Of a DNA stretch of 64,000 bases, positions 59,384 through 64,000 are shown in pieces (within the stretch, counting starts at the first letter, position 1; the number at the start of each line of letters is the position of its first letter). Source of the stretch: CAYUYV01 sp964561475. Its GTDB lineage: Bacteria; Pseudomonadota; Alphaproteobacteria; JAJFIK01. The DNA lies in assembly GCA_964561475.1 (NCBI GenBank), contig CAZLPU010000006.1, positions 1-64,000 of the forward strand, written 5' to 3'. The position numbers and the translations under genes were made by a program. The notes under the pieces are model-generated. The model saw only the letters and a program-made list of their open reading frames with translations. It had not been told where the DNA came from and ran no database searches.

Positions 59384-61651
59384 ATGTTTCCGACCCAGCT
59401 TTCCAGCAGGATGCCGGTCTGGCTGACGCGCCTGCCTGATCGCGCTCTTACCGCCGGGTGGGCTCTTGCGGCATCAAGCCGCCGGGCATTCCTGGCGGAG
59501 CGGTCCCAGTGGGCCCTCTGGCTGCCCGTGGGCATCGGAGCCGGGATCGCCCTTTACTTTGCCATGCCCGTCGAGCCGCCACTGACCCTGGCGGTGGTCG
59601 GACTTGTGCTGTTGTGGAGCGGCTGGCGGGTCCTGCCCCGGGAGACCCCTTGGCGCGCCATGCTCTGTGGTCTGCTGATCATCTGTCTGGGATTTACGGC
59701 AGCGGCCTGGCGCAGCAACTCCGTCGGCGCGCCGGTGATCGAGAAGCGGCTCAGCACCAGGATCATCGATGGCGTGATCGAGCGGGTGGAGCGGCGCACA
59801 GGCGCCAGCCACCGGCTCACCTTGCGGGTGCTCGCCCTGGAAAAGCACGCCCCGGAGGACACCCCCCGGCGGGTGCGGGTGAGTGTGCGCGAAACCCTCC
59901 AGGACCAGACATTCCGAGCCCTTGGGCCGGGCCAGACCATCCGGGTGGCCGCCGTCCTGATGCCGCCTCCTGGACCCGCAGCACCCGGAGCATTCGATTT
60001 TGCCCGCCAGGCCTGGTTCCAGGGACTGGGCGGCGTGGGTTATGCGGTGCGCCCCCCGGAGATCCGGGAAGGTCCGACCCCGGAGCGGACCTGGATGGAA
60101 GCCATGGGCATGGGCATTGCGTCCCTGCGGGACGAGGTGACCTTGCGCATCAGGGCCGGGGCCCTGGAGGGCACGGGTGGGATTGCCGCCGCGGTGATCA
60201 CCGGGGACCGGTCCGGCATTGCCCAGACGGATATCGATGCCTTGCGGGATGCGGGGCTTCAGCATCTGCTTGCGATTTCCGGTCTCCATATGACCGCGAT
60301 TGCCGCCTTGATCTTCTTCGTGGTGCGGGCGGGGCTCGCGCTGGTCGAGCCCGTGGCTCTTACCCAGCCGGTGAAGAAATGGGCGGCCGCCGTCACCATT
60401 CTCGGAGGCGCCGCCTATCTTTTGTTGTCCGGGGCCTCCGTATCCACCCAGCGGGCCTTCATCATGGTGACCATTGCCATGGCGGCCCTGCTTGCGGACC
60501 GACCCGCCATCAGCCTGCGGACCGTGGCCCTCGCCGCCATGCTCATTCTGTTGTTCCGCCCGGAAAGCCTGATCCACGCGGGCTTTCAGATGTCCTTTGC
60601 GGCGGTGACCGCCCTGATCGCCGCCCACGAAGCCTGGGCAAGGTGGCGCCGGGGCCAGGATCCGGACCAGGGAGGCAAACTGCCCTGGCTGGCGGGGCTT
60701 GTTCTGGGGGTGGCGGCAACCACCCTGATCGCCGGGCTCGCCACCGCGCCTTTCGCGGCGTTTCATTTCAATCGTCTCGGCCATTATGATCTGCTGGCGA
60801 ACATTTTCGCCGTTCCCCTGTTTTCATTCCTGGTCATGCCCATGGCCCTGTTCAGTCTGCTGCTGATGCCCCTGGGACTGGAAGCCTGGGGGCTTCAGGT
60901 CATGGGCTGGGGCATCAAGGGCATTCTGGCAGTGGCCCATGAGGTCTCCGGCCTGCCCGGCGCCGTGGGCCATGTGGCCGCGTTTCCGGGCTGGACCCTT
61001 GGGCTCATGGTCCTGGGCGGCCTGTGGCTGGCCCTCTGGCGGGGGCGCATCCGCCTTGTGGGACTGGCGCCGCTCCTGGCCGGTCTCACACTGGCCGCCC
61101 TGGCCCGGGGACCGGATCTGATTGTTGACCGGGACGCCAGCCTCGTTGCCATGCGCACGCACCCGGGCGGGTCCCTGACCTTCCATGAAGCGCCCCGGGA
61201 CGACTTCACCGCCGGGGTCTGGTTGCGCCGGGACGGGGATGGCACGGATCCCGCCCGGGCCGTATCCGTCGCCCGGAATTCCGGTACCCTGACGACTGGC
61301 GACAGACCGGTCTGGATCTGCGACGGTCTCGGCTGTGCCGCCCGCCATGAGCCGGGACCGGACCGGGAACCGTTCTCCGTGGCCTTCGCCAGCACCGCCG
61401 GGGCCCATGGGGAGGACTGCCGGCGGGCCACTGTTCTGGTCAGTGCCGTGCCCGTGCGCGGACCCTGCCAGGGCCCCCGAATTGTCATCGACCGGTTCAC
61501 GGTCTGGCGGGAGGGGGCGGTGGTGGTCTGGTTCCGCTCCGGTGCGCCCCTGATGCGCACGGCCCGATCCCTGAGGGGGGAGCGGCCCTGGGTCCTGCCC
61601 AGACTGCGAAAACGCCGGGCTGCGGATCATTCAGACCCGGATCATCAGTAG
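59384..61651 (+). CDS. comEC: ComEC/Rec2 family competence-type membrane protein
   Basis: A 755-residue polytopic membrane protein. The N-terminal half holds a DUF4131-type soluble region. The Competence domain follows with GDRSGIAQTDIDALRDAGLQ and HLLAISGLHMTAIAA, then GASVSTQRAFIMVTI and about eight helices. ComEC forms the channel for DNA uptake in naturally competent bacteria. The C-terminal metallo-beta-lactamase domain of the full-length proteins is not seen; the tail instead is a soluble segment without an HxHxDH motif, as common in alphaproteobacteria. It converges with lexA, overlapping by 7 bases. Confidence 0.9.
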   Translation: MFPTQLSSRMPVWLTRLPDRALTAGWALAASSRRAFLAERSQWALWLPVGIGAGIALYFAMPVEPPLTLAVVGLVLLWSGWRVLPRETPWRAMLCGLLIICLGFTAAAWRSNSVGAPVIEKRLSTRIIDGVIERVERRTGASHRLTLRVLALEKHAPEDTPRRVRVSVRETLQDQTFRALGPGQTIRVAAVLMPPPGPAAPGAFDFARQAWFQGLGGVGYAVRPPEIREGPTPERTWMEAMGMGIASLRDEVTLRIRAGALEGTGGIAAAVITGDRSGIAQTDIDALRDAGLQHLLAISGLHMTAIAALIFFVVRAGLALVEPVALTQPVKKWAAAVTILGGAAYLLLSGASVSTQRAFIMVTIAMAALLADRPAISLRTVALAAMLILLFRPESLIHAGFQMSFAAVTALIAAHEAWARWRRGQDPDQGGKLPWLAGLVLGVAATTLIAGLATAPFAAFHFNRLGHYDLLANIFAVPLFSFLVMPMALFSLLLMPLGLEAWGLQVMGWGIKGILAVAHEVSGLPGAVGHVAAFPGWTLGLMVLGGLWLALWRGRIRLVGLAPLLAGLTLAALARGPDLIVDRDASLVAMRTHPGGSLTFHEAPRDDFTAGVWLRRDGDGTDPARAVSVARNSGTLTTGDRPVWICDGLGCAARHEPGPDREPFSVAFASTAGAHGEDCRRATVLVSAVPVRGPCQGPRIVIDRFTVWREGAVVVWFRSGAPLMRTARSLRGERPWVLPRLRKRRAADHSDPDHQ

Positions 61652-62496
61652 TGACGCAGAAGGGCCACCAGACGGCCCTGGATGCGCACCCGGTCCGGAC
61701 CGTAAATGCGGGTCTCATACCGGGGATTGGCGGCCTCTAGCGCAATGGAATCCCCCCGCCGGCGCAGCCGTTTCAGGGTGGCTTCCTGCTCGTCCACCAG
61801 GGCCACGACGATGTCGCCGTTGTTGGCATTGTCCGACTGCTGAATGATCACCGTATCCCCGTCCAGAATGCCCGCGTCGATCATCGAATCACCGCGCACT
61901 TCCAGGGCATAGTGGTCGCCGGTGCCGAGCATGCTCATGGGGACGCCGATATGGTGGCTGCTGTGGGAGATGGCTTCCACGGGCACACCGGCGGCGATCC
62001 GGCCCATGACCGGCACTTCCACACCCTGATCGGATCCGGCCCCGTCCCGCTGATCGCCCTGGTGACTGTCGCCACCCCCGGCCCCACTCCCAGACATGCC
62101 ACCGGATATGACACCCCGGGGCCCGCCGCTGGGCCGTTCCGGCAGACCCGACGCATCGGCGAGCCTGGATCCGGAGCCCCCACCAGCACGGGGCGCGGAC
62201 ACGGACGGACCGGGATCCGCCTGACGGCCGAGATAGGTGATGCCGGACCCTCTCGGCGCCACCGCCCCGGCGGGAGCGGCGGAGTCCGGCAGCTTACAGA
62301 CCTCCAAGGCCCGGGCCTTGTGGCGCAGACGGCGGATGAACCCCCGGTCTTCCAGGGCCGTGATCAGACGGTGAATGCCCGATTTGGAGCGCAGATCCAG
62401 TGCCTCTTTCATTTCATCGAAAGACGGGGAGACGCCGGTTTCACGGATGCGTTCATAGATGAACATCAGGAGTTCGTGTTGCTTCGGCGTCAACAT
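61645..62496 (-). CDS. lexA: LexA repressor, with an unusually long linker
   Basis: The SOS-response repressor, 283 residues where 200-240 is usual. The N-terminal winged-helix domain (MLTPKQHELLMFI..SGIHRLITALEDRGFIRR) is standard. The C-terminal peptidase has the A169-G170 self-cleavage bond in RIAAGVPVEA, S204 in RGDSM and K242 in ATLKRL, with the same spacing as in E. coli. Between them lies a Gly/Ser/Pro-rich linker of about 90 residues (66-158). ATG 62496 gives the normal start; upstream in-frame codons are unlikely. An SOS box lies 150 bases upstream, so it is autoregulated. Confidence 0.95.
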   Translation of the reverse strand: MLTPKQHELLMFIYERIRETGVSPSFDEMKEALDLRSKSGIHRLITALEDRGFIRRLRHKARALEVCKLPDSAAPAGAVAPRGSGITYLGRQADPGPSVSAPRAGGGSGSRLADASGLPERPSGGPRGVISGGMSGSGAGGGDSHQGDQRDGAGSDQGVEVPVMGRIAAGVPVEAISHSSHHIGVPMSMLGTGDHYALEVRGDSMIDAGILDGDTVIIQQSDNANNGDIVVALVDEQEATLKRLRRRGDSIALEAANPRYETRIYGPDRVRIQGRLVALLRHY

Positions 62497-62646
62497 GGAT
62501 CGGGCCCTCACTGTTCCGCAGCCTCGCCGGGTCTTCCGTGCCCACAAGGCTTTCTGATGGTGGTATCTGTTCCAGAAGGATGAAACCGTTCGGCGAAAAA
62601 CAAGAACAGAGTGCACCCAGAGAAGGAACAAAACCAAAACGAGATT

Positions 62647-62661
62647 GTTCTACGGAAGTTC
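62647..62661. promoter_or_regulatory. LexA (SOS) box upstream of lexA
   Basis: GTTC-TACGGAA-GTTC matches the alphaproteobacterial SOS box GTTC-N7-GTTC exactly. It lies between the moeA stop and the lexA start, so it should control lexA. A 219-base gap between the genes carries no other element recognised. Confidence 0.85.
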
Positions 62662-62715
62662 CATTCCTGCGTCAAGAGCGTCGCGGCGAAAAAGGTCCCA
62701 CATGCACGTATGGGT

Positions 62716-63957
62716 TTAGATCGCTCCGGAGTTGGAGCCGGAGCCGGGGCCAGTGCTGAGGGAAGAGGCGAGGGGCAGGACGGTGCAGGGGGCGCCTTCG
62801 GCTACCGCCGGATCATGGGGCGGGCGCACCAGCAGAGCATCACTGGCGGCGAGGACCGAGAGCATGGAACTGTCCTGGACCGGAAAAGGATGCACTCGCA
62901 GTGATCCGTCCCCGTCCAGGCTGAGTGTGGCCCGCATATAATCCTCCCGCGGACCATTGGCCGGAAGCGGGGCGGCAGTGAATGCGCGCCGGGTGGCGGG
63001 CGCGCTGCCGGGAAGACCCTGGAGTGCCTCCAGGGCCGGGTCGAGAAAGAGACGGGCACAGACCATGGCCGAAACCGGGTTGCCCGGCAAACCCAGAAGG
63101 GGTGTGTTCTTCCAGGTTCCCCACATCAGGGGCTTGCCCGGGCGCATGGCGATGCGCCAGAAATCGACCACACCATCCGTAGACAGAACGGACCGGATCA
63201 GGTCGTGGTCTCCGACGGAGGCACCGCCAAGGGTGACGATCAGATCCGACTGCGCGCCCTGGTCCAGAGCCGCCGCGATGGCCGCCTCCTCATCCGGGGC
63301 GATGCCCAGATCCAACGCCTCAACGCCCGCCGCCTCCAGGGCCGCGAGAAGGCCGTCCAGGCTCGAGGCGACGGTCTGGGCCGGGCCTGCATCCATCCCC
63401 GCCCGGACCAGTTCATCCCCGGTGGCGAGGACGGCAACCCGGGGCCTGCGCGCCACCGTAAGCCGTGCCCAGCCTCCCGCCGCCGCCAGGGCGATGAGGG
63501 CCGGGTTCAGCCGGGCAGGCGCTTCGATCAGTGTGCTGTTTTCCTTGAAATCCCGGCCCGCGTCCCGGACATGGCGGCCCGGCCCGGCGGAGACCGTGAT
63601 CGTGACCGTATCCTCGCCCGCTTCCGTGTCTTCCTGGGCGATCACCGTGTCCGCGCCTGTGGGCACGACCGAGCCGGTGAAGAGGCGGACAGCCTGACCG
63701 GGTCCCACGATTCCCCGGAAGGTTTGCCCGGCGGCCACCCGTCCGGCCAGGGTCAGCTTTATGGGTGGGCTGATGATATCGTCCGCACGGACCGCATAGC
63801 CGTCCATGGCGGAGACCGGACTGGCGGGCTGGGTGCGCCGGGCGGTGACCGTTTCCCTCAGAACCCGGCCGGTTGTCCGGGCCACGGGCAGGGTTTCGGT
63901 GTCAACCGGCGTGAGGCTCTGGACGATGCGGGTGCGGGCTTCATCGACGGGGATCAA
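62716..63957 (-). CDS. moeA: Molybdopterin molybdotransferase MoeA
   Basis: MoeA inserts molybdenum into adenylylated molybdopterin, finishing the basic Mo cofactor that MobA then extends. The 413-residue protein begins IPVDEARTRIV, has PASPVSAMDGYAVRADD, the MoCF-domain motif TLGGASVGDHD, and a C-terminal beta-barrel domain. No ATG or GTG fits; the TTG at 63957 is the only reasonable start because an in-frame stop lies four codons upstream. It follows the end of a probable moaC gene. Confidence 0.94.
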   Translation of the reverse strand: MIPVDEARTRIVQSLTPVDTETLPVARTTGRVLRETVTARRTQPASPVSAMDGYAVRADDIISPPIKLTLAGRVAAGQTFRGIVGPGQAVRLFTGSVVPTGADTVIAQEDTEAGEDTVTITVSAGPGRHVRDAGRDFKENSTLIEAPARLNPALIALAAAGGWARLTVARRPRVAVLATGDELVRAGMDAGPAQTVASSLDGLLAALEAAGVEALDLGIAPDEEAAIAAALDQGAQSDLIVTLGGASVGDHDLIRSVLSTDGVVDFWRIAMRPGKPLMWGTWKNTPLLGLPGNPVSAMVCARLFLDPALEALQGLPGSAPATRRAFTAAPLPANGPREDYMRATLSLDGDGSLRVHPFPVQDSSMLSVLAASDALLVRPPHDPAVAEGAPCTVLPLASSLSTGPGSGSNSGAI

Positions 63958-63966
63958 CCTGGAACC

Positions 63967-64000
63967 TCATGCCTGTTGGGGCGGCGCGTGATAGTCCGAT
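63967..64000 (-). CDS. moaC: C-terminal end of probable MoaC (cyclic pyranopterin monophosphate synthase), partial
   Basis: Only the last ten codons are in the window: SDYHAPPQQA and TGA. The SDYHA ending resembles the GGKSGDY-type tail of MoaC, and moaC directly precedes moeA in many alphaproteobacteria. The stop lies 9 bases before the moeA start, so they are co-transcribed. Identity is inferred from context and very few residues. Confidence 0.45.
   Translation of the reverse strand, partial: SDYHAPPQQA

Overview
The window is a GC-rich (by eye) chromosomal segment of an alphaproteobacterium, probably Rhodospirillales-like. The evidence is a C4-type 5-aminolevulinate synthase (hemA), a GTTC-N7-GTTC SOS box in front of lexA, LpxI in place of LpxH, and several families common in alphaproteobacteria (DUF2336, DUF1467, DUF1223). 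The gene order rpsB-tsf-pyrH-frr-uppS-cdsA-dxr-rseP-bamA-ompH-lpxD-fabZ-lpxA-lpxI-lpxB ... gltA/gltX ... comEC/lexA/moeA/moaC is also typical. I cannot name a genus from sequence alone.

1-2.6 kb: a truncated molybdopterin oxidoreductase and mobA (minus strand), a decayed serine recombinase C-terminus, five CCCTGTT repeats and a tRNA-Ser(UGA). This looks like the scar of a mobile element beside a tRNA.

2.8-18 kb: an accessory catabolic region. A YHS protein, an AtuA-family (DUF1446) protein, an AtuE/LiuC-like enoyl-CoA hydratase and an SDR lie on the minus strand. A complete five-gene peptide-type ABC importer and an acyl-CoA dehydrogenase lie on the plus strand. A membrane-anchored acyltransferase-like protein and an acyl-CoA ligase follow on the minus strand. 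Together they read as uptake, CoA activation and beta-oxidation-like breakdown of an unknown, possibly branched or terpenoid-like acid. The biotin-dependent carboxylase of the classical atu pathway is absent.

18-29.3 kb: mostly single genes with spacious intergenic DNA: DUF1223, hemA with an FNR/FixK-like box, a DCC-family protein and DUF2336 divergent around two tandem operator-like repeats, DUF481, a fasciclin protein, a degenerate patatin, an FkbM methyltransferase, methylmalonyl-CoA epimerase and DUF1467.

29.3-36.2 kb: about 1 kb of non-coding DNA with a candidate terminator-ended small RNA and two short tandem-repeat arrays, then lolC, lolD and dnaE.

36.2-54.4 kb: the translation/envelope superoperon, from ribosomal protein S2 and EF-Ts through UMP kinase, ribosome recycling, undecaprenyl and CDP-DAG synthesis, DXP reductoisomerase, RseP, BamA and an OmpH/Skp chaperone to lipid A synthesis.

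54.4-64 kb: a small membrane protein, citrate synthase after a long palindrome-rich leader, glutamyl-tRNA synthetase, an epoxide-hydrolase-like protein, ComEC, LexA with a very long linker, MoeA and the last codons of a probable MoaC.

A theme across the window is short tandem duplication (period about 9-30 bp) in intergenic DNA and at gene ends. It often produces Pro/Ser/Gly/Gln-rich tails on otherwise standard proteins.
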